Shown one piece after another: positions 1 to 13,046 of a stretch of 64,000 nt of DNA (the stretch's first letter is position 1; each line of letters begins with the position of its first letter). The translations under genes and the position numbers were made by a program. The DNA is taken from contig JADFDU010000052.1 of assembly GCA_018262775.1 (NCBI GenBank), positions 78,134 to 142,133 on the forward strand. Reading direction: 5' to 3'. The DNA is from Rhodocyclaceae bacterium (GTDB lineage: Bacteria; Pseudomonadota; Gammaproteobacteria; Burkholderiales; Rhodocyclaceae). Under the pieces are notes generated by a model, which was given only the letters and a program-made list of their open reading frames with translations, was not told where the DNA came from and made no database searches.

Positions 1-2
1 AT

Positions 3-2474
3 GGCCTTACTCCGCCGGATGTGGAGGATGCCTTGCGGCGGCAGAACGTCGAAGTGCCGGCCGGCCGCATCGAGAGCCGCGATCGCGAGTTCTCGGTGGT
101 GTCGCGTACCGACCTGAGCAAGCCGGAGGAATTCGCCGCAATTGTCGTGCGCCAGGTCAAGGGCTACCCGGTGCGCATCCGTGACCTGGGCAGCGTTGAG
201 ATCGGCGCGGCGCAGGAGCGCTCGGCGGTGCGCTTCAACGGCAAAAACGCCGTCGCCCTGGGCGTCATCAAGCAGGCCACTGCCAATCCCCTCGATCTTT
301 CCAAGGCGCTGCATGATGAGCTGCCGCGCGTCATCGCCGAGCTGCCGCAAGGCATGACGGTGAATGTCGCCTACGACTCCACCATCTTTATCGACCGTTC
401 CATCGAGGCGGTGTTCACGACCATCGGCGAGGCCATCCTGCTGGTGGCCCTGATCATCTTCGTCTTCCTGCGCTCGCTGCGGGCGACGATCATCCCGCTT
501 GTCACCATCCCGGTGGCGCTGGTCGGCGCCTTCGCGCTCATGCTGGCGATGGGTTTCAGCATCAACACGCTGACCTTGCTCGCGCTGGTGCTGGCCATCG
601 GCCTGGTGGTGGACGACTCGATCGTCATGATGGAGAACATTTATCGCCACATTGAGGAAGGCATGCCGCGCCTGCAGGCGGCGCTGCAGGGGGCGAAGGA
701 GATCGCCTTCGCCGTGGTGGCGATGACGCTGACGCTGGCCGCCGTCTATGCGCCGGTGGCCTTCATGACCGGGCGCACCGGCAAGCTCTTCATTGAGTTT
801 GCCCTGACGCTGGCCGGTGCGGTGCTGGTGTCCGGTTTTGTCGCACTGACGCTGTCGCCCATGATGTGTTCCCTGGTGCTGCGCCACGAAACGCGCCACG
901 GCAAGGCTTATCTGTGGTTCGAACACTTCTTCGGCGGCTTGACCGCCGGCTACCGGCGCCTGCTCACGGCGACACTGCGCCGCCGCTGGATCGTCATGCT
1001 GGTCTTCGCGCTGGTGGCTGGCGCGAGCGTGCTGCTGCTGAAAACGCTCAAGTCGGAACTTGCGCCGGTGGAAGACCGCGGCGTCATCCTGGGCGTCTTC
1101 ATTGGGCCGGAAGGCGCAACGCTCGACTACATGGGCAAGTATTCCCGGCAGCTCGAGGCGATTTACGCCAAGACCGAAAACGTCGAGCGCTACTTCGTCG
1201 TGACGGGCTACCCCGTGGTGTCGCAGGGCATTTCCTTCGTCGGTCTGACCGACTGGAATGCGCGGGCGCGTTCCTCGCAGGCTATCGCCAAGGAGTTGCA
1301 GCCGGAATTCTTCTCGATTCCCGGCGTGCTGGCCTTTCCGGTGACGCCGCCCTCGCTCGGCCAGAGCGCGATTGCGCGGCCGGTGAGCTTTGTCATCGTC
1401 ACTTCCGCCGCCTATGCCGAACTGCAGGGCATCACCGATCAGGTTCTCGCCGAGGTGGCGAAGAATCCCGGCTTCGTGAACGTCGATACCGACCTCAAAC
1501 TCAACAAGCCCGAACTGTCGGTGCTGGTCGACCGCGACAAGGCATCGGACACCGGCGTGCAGATCGAGGCCATCGGCCGAACGCTGGAGACCATGCTCGG
1601 CGGCCGCCAGGTGACGCGCTTCAAGCGCGACGCCGAGCAATACGACGTGATCGTGCAGACCGCCGACGCGGATCGTGCCACCCCGCGCGACATCAACAGC
1701 ATCTACGTGCGTGGTCGCGACGAGCGCATGATTCCGCTGGGCAGCCTGGTGCGGGTGAACGAGACGGTGAGCCCACGCGAACTGAACCATTTCGCCCAGC
1801 GGCGCGCCGTGACCATTTCGGCGAACCTCGCGCCCGGCTACACCCAGGGCGAGGCGCTGGCCTTCCTCGATGGCGTCTCCCGCCGCATCCTGCCGCCCGG
1901 CTATGCCACCGATTATGCCGGCCAGTCGCGCGAGTTCCGCACCTCGACGGCGAGCCTGGCGCTGACCTTCATCCTGGCGCTGGCCTTCATCTATCTGGTG
2001 CTGGCGGCGCAGTTCGAGAGCTTCCGCGATCCCCTCGTCATCATGCTCACCGTGCCGCTGTCGATGACCGGCGCGCTGCTGGCGCTGTGGCTGTCCGGCG
2101 GCACGCTCAACGTCTATAGTCAGATCGGTCTGGTGACTCTGGTGGGACTCATCACCAAGCACGGCATCCTCATCGTCGAGTTCACCAACCAGCTGCGTGA
2201 GCAGGGGCGGACGGTCGCTGAGGCGCTGCTCGAGGCGACCAGCCTGCGCCTGCGGCCGATCCTCATGACCACCGGCGCCATGGTGCTGGGCGCCATTCCG
2301 CTGGCGTTCGCCAGCGGCGCCGGTGCCGAGTCACGGCAGCAGATCGGCTGGGTCATCGTCGGCGGCCTGCTGCTCGGCACCCTGCTGACCCTGTTCGTCG
2401 TGCCGACGGTCTACAGTCTGCTCGCCCGCAAAGAGCGCGGCGCCGAGCCTGTCCCCGGTACGGCTGCTGCCTGA
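3..2474 (+). CDS. RND multidrug efflux permease, 5' end outside the window
   Basis: Inner-membrane pump subunit of the HAE1 resistance-nodulation-division family, which exports hydrophobic compounds using the proton gradient. The reading frame is open from base 3, so about 200 N-terminal residues of the usual ~1030 lie upstream. The proton-relay Asp pair is visible in GLVVDDSIVMMEN (Asp codons at 613-618) and the relay Lys in LITKHGILIVEF (codon at 2157). Two blocks of membrane helices flank a long periplasmic region, as expected. The stop codon overlaps the murI start by one base (TGATG), which is unusual company for an efflux pump. Substrate cannot be predicted. The membrane-fusion partner is probably upstream. 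Confidence 0.93.
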   Translation, partial: GLTPPDVEDALRRQNVEVPAGRIESRDREFSVVSRTDLSKPEEFAAIVVRQVKGYPVRIRDLGSVEIGAAQERSAVRFNGKNAVALGVIKQATANPLDLSKALHDELPRVIAELPQGMTVNVAYDSTIFIDRSIEAVFTTIGEAILLVALIIFVFLRSLRATIIPLVTIPVALVGAFALMLAMGFSINTLTLLALVLAIGLVVDDSIVMMENIYRHIEEGMPRLQAALQGAKEIAFAVVAMTLTLAAVYAPVAFMTGRTGKLFIEFALTLAGAVLVSGFVALTLSPMMCSLVLRHETRHGKAYLWFEHFFGGLTAGYRRLLTATLRRRWIVMLVFALVAGASVLLLKTLKSELAPVEDRGVILGVFIGPEGATLDYMGKYSRQLEAIYAKTENVERYFVVTGYPVVSQGISFVGLTDWNARARSSQAIAKELQPEFFSIPGVLAFPVTPPSLGQSAIARPVSFVIVTSAAYAELQGITDQVLAEVAKNPGFVNVDTDLKLNKPELSVLVDRDKASDTGVQIEAIGRTLETMLGGRQVTRFKRDAEQYDVIVQTADADRATPRDINSIYVRGRDERMIPLGSLVRVNETVSPRELNHFAQRRAVTISANLAPGYTQGEALAFLDGVSRRILPPGYATDYAGQSREFRTSTASLALTFILALAFIYLVLAAQFESFRDPLVIMLTVPLSMTGALLALWLSGGTLNVYSQIGLVTLVGLITKHGILIVEFTNQLREQGRTVAEALLEATSLRLRPILMTTGAMVLGAIPLAFASGAGAESRQQIGWVIVGGLLLGTLLTLFVVPTVYSLLARKERGAEPVPGTAAA

Positions 2475-3271
2475 TGTCCGTGTCGCCGCGTCCGATCGGC
2501 GTCTTCGATTCGGGTGTGGGCGGCCTGTCCGTGTTGCGCCACATCCGCACGGTGCTGCCGGGTGAGGATCTCCTCTATGTCGCCGATTCTGCCCATGCCC
2601 CCTATGGGATGAAATCCGTCGCCTTCATCGAGGCGCGCGCACTGGCTATCTCGTCATTTCTCGTCGCGCAGGACGCCAAGGCCCTCGTCGTCGCCTGCAA
2701 TACCGCCACGGCCGCGGCCATCGTTGGCCTGCGAGCGCGCTTCGATCTGCCTGTCATCGGCATGGAACCGGCCGTGAAGCCGGCCGTAGACGCGACGCGA
2801 TCGGGCGTGATCGGCGTGCTCGCCACCGGCGGCACGCTGGAGAGCGCCCGCTTTGCGGAATTGGTGCAGCGTTTCGGTTCGCAGGCCCGGGTCGTGGTGC
2901 AACCCTGTCCGGGGCTGGTGGAGCAGGTGGAAGCGGGCGACCTCTCCGGTCCGGCCACGCGTGCCTTGCTGTCTGCCTTTGTCGCGCCCCTGCTGGCGCA
3001 GGGTGCGGATACGCTGGTGCTCGGCTGCACCCATTACCCTTTCCTGCAGCCGCTGCTGCGCGAACTGGTCGGCGAGCAAGTCGCTCTCATCGAAACCGGT
3101 GCGGCCGTCGCGCGACAACTGTCTCGCCGTATTGCAGAGACTGACTTTCAACCGGTACGCTCCGCGGGTACGGAAAAATTTTTCAGCAGCGGCGAGCGGC
3201 AACATCTCGAAGCGCTGCTGCCGCAGCTGTGGGGCCACGCTGCGCCCGTGAAATGCCTTACTGGCGGTTGA
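2474..3271 (+). CDS. murI: glutamate racemase
   Basis: Cytoplasmic cofactor-independent racemase that converts L- to D-glutamate for peptidoglycan. The 265 residues match the family length. The N-terminal GVFDSGVGGLSV motif is present, and the two catalytic cysteines lie in VVACNTATA and VLGCTHYPFL. The ATG overlaps the stop of the efflux gene by one base, so it is translationally coupled to it. The 3' end overlaps the convergent 3258-3959 gene by 14 bp. A copy of the dispersed CGCCGT-N10-CTGACTTT motif lies in the variable C-terminal part, read as RRIAETDFQ. Confidence 0.96.
   Translation: MSVSPRPIGVFDSGVGGLSVLRHIRTVLPGEDLLYVADSAHAPYGMKSVAFIEARALAISSFLVAQDAKALVVACNTATAAAIVGLRARFDLPVIGMEPAVKPAVDATRSGVIGVLATGGTLESARFAELVQRFGSQARVVVQPCPGLVEQVEAGDLSGPATRALLSAFVAPLLAQGADTLVLGCTHYPFLQPLLRELVGEQVALIETGAAVARQLSRRIAETDFQPVRSAGTEKFFSSGERQHLEALLPQLWGHAAPVKCLTGG
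3125..3148 (+). repeat. dispersed CGCCGT-N10-CTGACTTT motif, copy 1
   Basis: CGCCGT and CTGACTTT match fully, with centre attgcagaga, close to the consensus nntGCAGggA. It lies inside murI, in a different codon frame from the other sense-strand coding copies. Confidence 0.75.
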
Positions 3272-3959
3272 ACGCTTCCAGGCAGGTTCTCAGCGTGCTG
3301 GCGATGCTGCCCGAACGCAGCGTGCAGTCTGCCGCCTTGCCGGTGCCGGCATGGTTTTCAGCAGTGCCTTGCGCGCCCGTGCTGGAGCCGGCTTCTGAAG
3401 GCGGTCGGTGCGTCAGATCGCGCTGAGCGATGGCCAGGCGGTTGCCCAGTTCGGCCTGTTTGCCCTTTTCCGCTTCCAGTTTCTTGTGGTTTTCCAGCGT
3501 CAGCTTGTCATAGCCTGCCACTAGGTCCTTTAGCCGCGCGACCTCGTCCTCCTGCGCGCCCAGCTCCGTCGACTGGTGGGCGATGATCTGGGCCGAGAGC
3601 CAGTAGAGTGCGCCGCCGCCGGCAGCAACACCCGCCAGCAATACCAGACCGTAGGGCAGGAGGCGGCGCCACAGCGCAGGCGCAGCGGCAGGCGCATCCT
3701 CCGTTTCCGCGTCATCCCTGCGCCTGGCATCGCGGGCATGCGGCCGCGCTTCTTTCGACGCCTCATCCTTCCCTTCCTCTTCCGGCGCCTTGGTCCGGCG
3801 TAGCCGCCTGAGCAACAGCAGGGGGGCGATCAGCAAGCGCTTGGCGCGTAGCACGAGGCCGGGCCGAGGAGTGGCCTCGTCGGCTTCTTCATCGATGGAT
3901 TCGCTGGCTGTGGACAAGCCTGTCTCCGCTATTTCCCATAACAAAGGGAATAACGGCAA
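3258..3959 (-). CDS. hypothetical membrane-anchored coiled-coil protein
   Basis: Not recognised as a named family. The 233 residues hold an acidic N-terminus, a basic stretch, a charged low-complexity segment, one clear transmembrane helix near residues 110-130 (LLPYGLVLLAGVAAGGGALYW), and then a probable coiled coil rich in Lys, Glu and Leu. The tail contains two cysteines (DCTLRS, RTCLEAF). It follows miaA with a 13-bp gap, so it is probably the last gene of the mutL-miaA transcript. An envelope scaffold role is only a guess. Confidence 0.7.
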   Translation of the reverse strand: MPLFPLLWEIAETGLSTASESIDEEADEATPRPGLVLRAKRLLIAPLLLLRRLRRTKAPEEEGKDEASKEARPHARDARRRDDAETEDAPAAAPALWRRLLPYGLVLLAGVAAGGGALYWLSAQIIAHQSTELGAQEDEVARLKDLVAGYDKLTLENHKKLEAEKGKQAELGNRLAIAQRDLTHRPPSEAGSSTGAQGTAENHAGTGKAADCTLRSGSIASTLRTCLEAFNRQ

Positions 3960-3972
3960 CCGGGCGGGGAAC

Positions 3973-4878
3973 TTAAGCCAGGGACGCTGCCACGGTGTGC
4001 GCCACTTGCTCGAGCAGATCCGGCGCGAGGCAGTCGTAGGCTGTGACCTCCGGCCAGCTGCGCAGCCAGGTCAGTTGCCGCTTTGCCAACTGGCGCGTGG
4101 CGACGATGCCATTATCGCGCAAGGCGACCCGGTCGCAGCCGCCTTCGAGGAATTCCCACGCCTGGCGGTAGCCGACGCAGCGCATCGAGGGCAGCGCTGC
4201 ATCGAGGCGGTACTTGCTGCGTAACGCGCGCACTTCGTCGACCAGCCCGGCGGCCAGCATGGCGTCGAAACGCTGCGCGATGCGCTCGTGCAGCACGGCG
4301 CGGTCGGACGGCAGCAGGGCGAGCTGGATGAGGCGGTAGGGCAGCGCAGCTTCACTGCGGCGCGCCAGGCTTTCCGCCAGCGGCGCGCCGGTCAGGCGCA
4401 CGACTTCCAGCACGCGCTGGATGCGCTGCGCGTCGGTCGGCTTGAGGCGCGCTGCCGCCGCGGGGTCGCACCGCGCCAGTTCGGCATGCAGGGCCGGCCA
4501 GCCGCGCTGGCGCGCCTCCGCGTCGATGGCGCGGCGCAGTTCGGCGTCGGCCTGCGGCAGGTCCGAGAGGCCGTCGCGCAGGGCCTTGAAGTAGAGCATG
4601 GTGCCGCCGGCCAGCAGCGGAATTTTGCCGCGCGCCGTGATCTGCGCCATGACGCGCAGTGCATCGGCGCGAAAGCGTGCGGCGGAATAGCGTTCCTCCG
4701 GGCTGATGAGGTCGATCAGGTGATGCGGAAATTTTTCCAGCGTGGCGCGGTCCGGCTTGGCGGTGCCGATGTCCATGTCACGGAATACCTGCGCCGAGTC
4801 GACGCTGATGATTTCCAGCGGCAGACGCAAAGTCAGTCCCAGCGAGACGGCGGTTTTGCCGCTGGCGGTCGGGCCCAT
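3973..4878 (-). CDS. miaA: tRNA dimethylallyltransferase, start uncertain
   Basis: Transfers a dimethylallyl group to A37 of tRNAs that read UNN codons. The P-loop is GPTASGKT, followed by [20 protein letters not shown] and [12 protein letters not shown], all typical of MiaA. The coordinates use the only in-frame ATG near the expected start, but that ATG (LMGPTASGK) falls at the P-loop. The conserved preceding strand (residues PPAVCL) is encoded upstream at about 4879-4896 with no ATG, GTG or TTG before the mutL stop. A 17-bp perfect inverted repeat and a G-rich tract occupy this region, and the only well-placed ATG there is out of frame. mutL lies just upstream on the same strand. Confidence 0.9.
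   Translation of the reverse strand: MGPTASGKTAVSLGLTLRLPLEIISVDSAQVFRDMDIGTAKPDRATLEKFPHHLIDLISPEERYSAARFRADALRVMAQITARGKIPLLAGGTMLYFKALRDGLSDLPQADAELRRAIDAEARQRGWPALHAELARCDPAAAARLKPTDAQRIQRVLEVVRLTGAPLAESLARRSEAALPYRLIQLALLPSDRAVLHERIAQRFDAMLAAGLVDEVRALRSKYRLDAALPSMRCVGYRQAWEFLEGGCDRVALRDNGIVATRQLAKRQLTWLRSWPEVTAYDCLAPDLLEQVAHTVAASLA
4829..4852 (-). repeat. dispersed CGCCGT-N10-CTGACTTT motif, copy 2
   Basis: CGCCGT and CTGACTTT match fully, with centre ctcgctggga. It lies inside miaA just after the P-loop, in sense orientation, reading AVSLGLTL. Confidence 0.75.
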
Positions 4879-4918
4879 GAGGCAGACAGCAGGCGGAAGC
4901 TTGCTGTCTGCCTCATGG
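4875..4918. repeat. 17-bp perfect inverted repeat at the miaA start
   Basis: Bases 4875-4891 (ccatgaggcagacagca) and 4902-4918 are exact reverse complements, separated by 10 bases. On the miaA strand this would form a long hairpin over the expected translation start. Each arm contains an ATG. The downstream one is the in-frame P-loop ATG, and the upstream one is out of frame. Confidence 0.9.
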
Positions 4919-4929
4919 ATGCAGGGTTG

Positions 4930-4954
4930 CCCCCCACCCCCCGTCCCCCGCCCC
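4930..4954 (-). other. potential G-quadruplex upstream of miaA
   Basis: On the minus strand there are four G runs of 4, 5, 6 and 6 residues separated by 1-2 bases, between the mutL stop and the miaA coding homology. The adjacent bases 4955-4965 add complementary G runs on the plus strand, so a hairpin is a competing structure. Confidence 0.6.
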
Positions 4955-5008
4955 GGGGGCGGGGGCGACTGATTGGCCGCGCCCGTTGCGCACGGAGAGG
5001 AGGCAGGG

Positions 5009-6730
<1,722 letters not shown>

Positions 6731-6750
6731 GGTGGGTGTGGCGGGCGTGA

Positions 6751-8665
<1,915 letters not shown>

Positions 8666-8669
<4 letters not shown>

Positions 8670-8950
8670 CGACCCCGGATCAGGACGGCGAACTTCACGC
8701 CAAGGTGGAAAAGCAGGTGCGGCGCATGCAGCAGGCCGAGCGCGACCGCCCGAGCCTGCTCGCCCAGTCGGTGTTCATGGGGACGCTGGCGATATTGTTC
8801 GTGCTGCCGGTGGTGGTCGGCGCCTATGTCGGCAACTGGCTCGACGACATGGCGGAGGGCTACTCCTTCCGCTGGACCATCGGCCTGCTCTTCGCCGGCC
8901 TGGTGGTGGGCGTCATCAACGTCTACATGTACGTGCGGGAGCGTGACTGA
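8666..8950 (+). CDS. atpQ: N-ATPase AtpQ (AtpI-like) membrane protein
   Basis: A 94-residue protein with a charged N-terminus and two transmembrane helices (SVFMGTLAILFVLPVVVGAY and WTIGLLFAGLVVGVINVYMY) of the AtpI/AtpQ type. Such proteins help assemble the c-ring or handle divalent cations. It sits at the Q position of the N-ATPase operon. The stop overlaps the atpB start by one base, so no atpR gene fits between them. Confidence 0.8.
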
Positions 8951-9636
8951 TGGAGAACGCCGTCGTCGTTTTTCATCTCGGCCCGCTCGCCATCACGGCG
9001 ACGGTGGTCACCACCTGGGGCATCATGCTGCTCCTGGGTCTCGCCGCAGGCTTCGCCACCCGCCGCCTGTCGCTCGACCCCGGCCCGCTGCAAACGCTGC
9101 TGGAGGGCATCGTCTCCGCCATGGACAATGCCATCCGCGGCATGCTGCCGCAGCGCTCGCAGATGCTGCTGCCGTTCATCGGCACCTTGTGGATCTACGT
9201 GCTCGTCGCCAACCTCACCGGCCTCATCCCCGGCCTGTCGTCGCCGACCGGCAACCTGTCGGTGACGGCCGGGCTGGCGCTGCTGGTGTTCCTCTCGGTG
9301 CATTGGTACGGTGTCCGCAGCGAAGGCTTCGCCGGCTACCTCAGGCACTATCTGCGGCCGAGCCCGATCCTGCTGCCGTTCCACCTCATCAGCGAGGTGT
9401 CGCGCACGGTGGCGCTGGCGGTGCGCCTCTTCGGCAACGTCATGAGCCTGGAGATGGCGGCGCTGCTGGTGCTGCTGGTGGCGGGCCTGCTGGTGCCGGT
9501 GCCGCTGCTGATGCTGCACGTGGTCGAGGCGGTGGTGCAGGCGTACATATTCGGCGTGCTCGCGCTGGTCTACATTTCCGGCGCGATGCAATCGCAAGAG
9601 ACGGTTTCCGATTCAGATCAGGAGGGCAGTTCATGA
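8950..9636 (+). CDS. atpB: N-type ATPase subunit a
   Basis: Membrane stator subunit carrying the ion half-channels. The essential Arg is in VALAVRLFGNVMSLE, the counterpart of E. coli Arg210. There are five or six hydrophobic helices, including VLVANLTGLIPG and VVEAVVQAYIFGVLALVYI, both family hallmarks. At 228 residues it is the short form seen in N-ATPases. The start follows atpQ as TGATG, and the stop overlaps the atpE ATG. Confidence 0.94.
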   Translation: MENAVVVFHLGPLAITATVVTTWGIMLLLGLAAGFATRRLSLDPGPLQTLLEGIVSAMDNAIRGMLPQRSQMLLPFIGTLWIYVLVANLTGLIPGLSSPTGNLSVTAGLALLVFLSVHWYGVRSEGFAGYLRHYLRPSPILLPFHLISEVSRTVALAVRLFGNVMSLEMAALLVLLVAGLLVPVPLLMLHVVEAVVQAYIFGVLALVYISGAMQSQETVSDSDQEGSS

Positions 9637-9899
9637 ATGACATGACATGGTTTACGGTGTTATCGACCCTGGGTGCGGCCCTAGCCATCGCCCTCGGCGT
9701 GATGTTCCCGGCGCTGGCGATGGGGCGCGCCATCAGCCAGGCGCTGGATGCGCTGGCGCGCCAGCCGGAGTCGGAGAAATCCATCCTGCGTACGCTGTTC
9801 ATCGGCCTGGCGATGATCGAATCGCTCGCCATCTACGTGCTGGTGATCGTTTTGATCATCCTCTTCCGCAATCCGCTGCTCGAATACCTCGTCAAATAG
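9633..9899 (+). CDS. atpE: N-type ATPase subunit c
   Basis: An 88-residue hairpin proteolipid forming the rotor ring. The polar loop is ARQPE. The ion-binding Glu63 lies in IESLAIY. Against the Na+-binding Ilyobacter c subunit, Glu, Ser64 and Tyr68 are kept, but the Gln32 position is Met30 and the Thr67 position is Leu65. The usual GxGxGxG packing motif of helix 1 is degenerate (PALAMG). The incomplete Na+ ligand set favours proton coupling, by inference. The start ATG overlaps the atpB stop. Confidence 0.93.
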   Translation: MNDMTWFTVLSTLGAALAIALGVMFPALAMGRAISQALDALARQPESEKSILRTLFIGLAMIESLAIYVLVIVLIILFRNPLLEYLVK

Positions 9900-9913
9900 A
9901 AACGGGAACCGCC

Positions 9914-10663
9914 GTGGAAGTCGACTGGACCACCTTTGCGCTCGAGATCATCAACTTCCTGATCCTCGTCTGGATCCTGAAGCGCTTCTTCTACCAGCCC
10001 GTCCTCGACGTCATCGCGCGGCGGCGTGCCGGCATCGAGAAGGAAATGGCCGACGCGAAGGCGTTGGAGGAAAAGGCGCAGGCCCTCGAACGACAATACG
10101 AGAATCGCCTGGACGATTGGGAGAAGGAGCGCGAAGGCGCGCGCACCAAACTCACCGAGGAGATCTCGCGGGAACGCGCGCATCAGATGGCAGCGGTCGC
10201 CGCCGCCGTCGAGGCGGAGCGAGAAAGGAATCGGGTGCTCGACGAGCGGCATCGTCAGGAGTTGCGCCGCACGGCCGAGGAGCAGGCGCTGGCGCAAGGC
10301 GCTGCCTTCTCCGCCAGGGTCCTGTCGCGGTTGGCGGACGAAAGCCTGGACGAGCGCATCGTCGCGTCCATGGTCGCCGACCTGCAGCGACTGACTTTTG
10401 CACAGAAGCAGACACTGGCCACGGCGGCCGCCGCGGCCGGGGTGAACATGCAGGTCGTGACGGCGCGGCCGCTGCGCGAGGCCGCGCGGACGCAGCTCAC
10501 GGCCGCGATGGCGGAGGCGCTGCAGCGCGCGCTGCCGCAGGAGTACGCCGTAGACGAAAGCCTCATTGGCGGCGTGCGCGTCAGCATCGGGCCGTGGGTG
10601 CTGCATGCCAATCTGCGCGACGACCTGCAATTCTTTGCCGGAGGCGTGCGGCGTGCACCGTGA
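9914..10663 (+). CDS. atpF: N-type ATPase subunit b, long form
   Basis: Peripheral stalk subunit. One N-terminal membrane helix ([24 protein letters not shown]) is followed by a long charged coiled coil. The C-terminal ~120 residues (from about [14 protein letters not shown]) probably replace the delta subunit, since N-ATPases carry no separate atpH. The start is GTG at 9914 ([10 protein letters not shown]), giving 249 residues. The open frame extends further upstream, but only into shadow of atpE. Copy 4 of the dispersed motif lies within it. The 3' end overlaps atpA. Confidence 0.9.
   Translation: MEVDWTTFALEIINFLILVWILKRFFYQPVLDVIARRRAGIEKEMADAKALEEKAQALERQYENRLDDWEKEREGARTKLTEEISRERAHQMAAVAAAVEAERERNRVLDERHRQELRRTAEEQALAQGAAFSARVLSRLADESLDERIVASMVADLQRLTFAQKQTLATAAAAAGVNMQVVTARPLREAARTQLTAAMAEALQRALPQEYAVDESLIGGVRVSIGPWVLHANLRDDLQFFAGGVRRAP
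10375..10398 (+). repeat. dispersed CGCCGT-N10-CTGACTTT motif, copy 4
   Basis: The left half is CGCCGA (one mismatch), CTGACTTT matches fully, and the centre is cctgcagcga. It lies inside atpF in sense orientation, reading ADLQRLTF. Confidence 0.65.
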
Positions 10664-12149
10664 CGCGGACGCCCTGGCCCAGCCGCTGGCCGCGCAGGCG
10701 ATCCGGCTCAGGGATTACACCTTCCGCCTGCGCCTGTCGGAGCAGGGCAGGGTGGTTTCCGTCGGCGACGGCATTGCCTGGATTTCCGGTCTGCCCTCGG
10801 CGAGCATGGACGAGATCATCCTCCTCGGCGACGGCAGCGAAGCACTGGTATTCCACCTTGCAAGCGATGAAGTTGGCACGATTCTGCTGCGCCAGACGGA
10901 TCGCCTCAGCGCCGGCGTCGTGGCCCACCTGTCCGGCCGCAGGCTCGACATCGGCGTCGGCGACGACCTGATCGGCCGCGTCATTGATCCGCTCGGCAAC
11001 CCGCTTGACGGCAGGAGCGCGCCGCAGCCTGCAGCGCGGCGCAACCTCGACGTCGCTTCGCCGCCCATCGTCGTGCGTGATTTCGTCAGCCGGCCGTTGC
11101 AGACCGGCAACAAGATCGTCGACACCCTGATCCCCATCGGCAAGGGCCAGCGCCAGCTCCTTATCGGCGACAACGGTACGGGCAAGAGCGCACTGGCCAT
11201 CGACGCCGTCATCAACCAGAAGGGCAAGAACGTGCTGTGCGTCTATGTCCTCATCGGGCAGAAGCGCTCCGCCGTGGTCGGTACCCTCGAGACCCTGCGG
11301 CGCGCCGGCGCGCTGGACTACACCACGCTCGTCGTCGCCGAGGCGACGGCCATGCCGGGACTCAAGTACCTGGCGCCTTTCGCCGGATGTGCGCTGGCGG
11401 AGGCATGGACATGGCAGGGGCGGGACACCCTCGTGGTGTACGACGACATCACTACCCATGCGCGCACCTACCGCGAACTGTCGCTGCTGCTGCGCCGCCC
11501 GCCCGGACGGGAAGCCTATCCGGGAGATATTTTCTACCTGCATTCGCGCCTGCTCGAACGCTCGACCTGCCTGGCGCCGGACCACGGCGGCGGCAGCATG
11601 ACCGCACTGCCCATCGTCGAAACGGAGCAGGGTGAAGTCTCGTCCTACATTCCGACCAACCTGATCTCCATCACCGACGGGCAGATCTATCTCGATCAGG
11701 CACTGTTCGCGCGCGGCTTCCTGCCGGCGATCGACATCACGCGCTCGGTGTCGCGCATCGGCGGCAAGGCGCAGGATGCGGCCATCAAAAAGGAGGCCGG
11801 GCGCATCAAACTCGATTACCTGCAGTTCCTCGAACTGGAAGTGTTCACGCGCTTCGGTTCCAAACTCGAGGCGAGCATGGAGGCGCGCATCCGCCGCGGC
11901 CAGCTCCTGCGCGAGATACTCAAGCAGGAGCGGCTCGATCCGCTGCCGGAAACCTTCCACATGGCGTGGCTGGTGGCCTACAACGAAGGGCTGCTGGACG
12001 GCCGCGACGCGGAAGGCGTACGCAAGGACCTGCAGGTCCTGCGGCGTGGCGCCGAGGCATCCGGCCTTGGCATGACGAGCGGGCGCGAACAGTGGCACGA
12101 GGCGGTCGTTGCCTGGCTGCGGGAGGAGCGACATGACGCGGCGGCGTGA
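10653..12149 (+). CDS. atpA: N-type ATPase subunit alpha
   Basis: Non-catalytic nucleotide-binding subunit, 498 residues from the GTG at 10653 ([12 protein letters not shown]). The Walker A is [13 protein letters not shown]. Other alpha-family segments are [27 protein letters not shown] and [11 protein letters not shown]. The GTG overlaps the end of atpF by 11 bases. The 3' end overlaps atpG by 17 bases. An upstream in-frame ATG at 10566 lies inside atpF and is unlikely. Confidence 0.93.
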   Translation: MHRDADALAQPLAAQAIRLRDYTFRLRLSEQGRVVSVGDGIAWISGLPSASMDEIILLGDGSEALVFHLASDEVGTILLRQTDRLSAGVVAHLSGRRLDIGVGDDLIGRVIDPLGNPLDGRSAPQPAARRNLDVASPPIVVRDFVSRPLQTGNKIVDTLIPIGKGQRQLLIGDNGTGKSALAIDAVINQKGKNVLCVYVLIGQKRSAVVGTLETLRRAGALDYTTLVVAEATAMPGLKYLAPFAGCALAEAWTWQGRDTLVVYDDITTHARTYRELSLLLRRPPGREAYPGDIFYLHSRLLERSTCLAPDHGGGSMTALPIVETEQGEVSSYIPTNLISITDGQIYLDQALFARGFLPAIDITRSVSRIGGKAQDAAIKKEAGRIKLDYLQFLELEVFTRFGSKLEASMEARIRRGQLLREILKQERLDPLPETFHMAWLVAYNEGLLDGRDAEGVRKDLQVLRRGAEASGLGMTSGREQWHEAVVAWLREERHDAAA

Positions 12150-12993
12150 CCTGGTCAGGCGCATCGACAGCTACACCGAGATCAACGGCATCATGGTCGC
12201 CATGAAGAACCTGGCCTACGTGGAAACGCGGCGGCTGGCGGGTTTTCTCGACATGCAGCAGCAGGCCGTGAGCATGATCGAGACGGCGGCGGCGGATTTC
12301 CTCGCCTTTTACGGCGATCGTCTGAGTCACGCGCAGCCGGCTGCGCAGATGCACCTGCTGATCGGCTCCGAGCGCGGTTTCTGCGGCGACTTCAACGACG
12401 CAGTGCTGGCGCAGGCGCGGCCCGGGCAGGGGCCGCTGATCGCCGTCGGCAGTCGGCTGCTGGCGCGCATGCAGGACGACACCGGCGTGGCCGCCCGCAT
12501 CGAGGGACCGAGTGTGGCAGAGGAAGTGCAGCCGGTTCTGGTGCGTCTGGTGCAGCTGTTGCGCGACCTGCAGCAGCACCATCGCGGCGAACTGCTGCAA
12601 GGGCTGACGGCGTACTACCACGGCGGCGAAAATGGTGAAGTCATCTCCCGGCGCCTGCTGCCCATGCCGGAGCCGCGCCAGTCGCGGCCACAGCACGCCT
12701 TTCCGCCCCTGCTCAACCTGTCTCCGTTCGATTTCTTCTCGCAACTGACGGATCAGTACCTTTATGCAGTTCTGCATGAAGTGTTCTACCAGTCGTTGAT
12801 GGCCGAGAACCGCCAGCGGCTCGAGCACATGGACAACGCGCTGCGCAAGCTCGACAAGGACATGGCGCGCCTGCGCCAGCAGAACAACCGCCTGCGCCAG
12901 GAGGAAATCATCGAGGAGATCGAAGTCATCCTGCTCAGCGCCGAGGCGCTGGATGGTGAGCGCCGCCGGCGGCGATCGCCGGCCGCCGCTTAG
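12133..12993 (+). CDS. atpG: N-type ATPase subunit gamma
   Basis: Central rotor shaft, 286 residues from the ATG at 12133 ([12 protein letters not shown]). It is divergent from housekeeping gamma, but has the paired long helices at both ends ([17 protein letters not shown] and [17 protein letters not shown]) and the central segment [14 protein letters not shown], equivalent to the SDRGLCGGLN motif. It is the last gene of the N-ATPase operon. A 54-bp gap separates it from the DedA gene. Confidence 0.88.
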   Translation: MTRRRDLVRRIDSYTEINGIMVAMKNLAYVETRRLAGFLDMQQQAVSMIETAAADFLAFYGDRLSHAQPAAQMHLLIGSERGFCGDFNDAVLAQARPGQGPLIAVGSRLLARMQDDTGVAARIEGPSVAEEVQPVLVRLVQLLRDLQQHHRGELLQGLTAYYHGGENGEVISRRLLPMPEPRQSRPQHAFPPLLNLSPFDFFSQLTDQYLYAVLHEVFYQSLMAENRQRLEHMDNALRKLDKDMARLRQQNNRLRQEEIIEEIEVILLSAEALDGERRRRRSPAAA

Positions 12994-13046
12994 GACTGCC
13001 TGTTCGCCGTTTCGGGTATGATGGCGCGGTTTTTCTTCAACCGCTG

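Noticed and set aside
866..2119. 417-codon frame inside the efflux gene
   Set aside because: Same-strand shadow frame. The RND frame has clear functional motifs.
10581..12164. 527-codon minus-strand frame opposite atpA
   Set aside because: It is fully antisense to atpA, His/Arg/Gln-rich, and has no motif.
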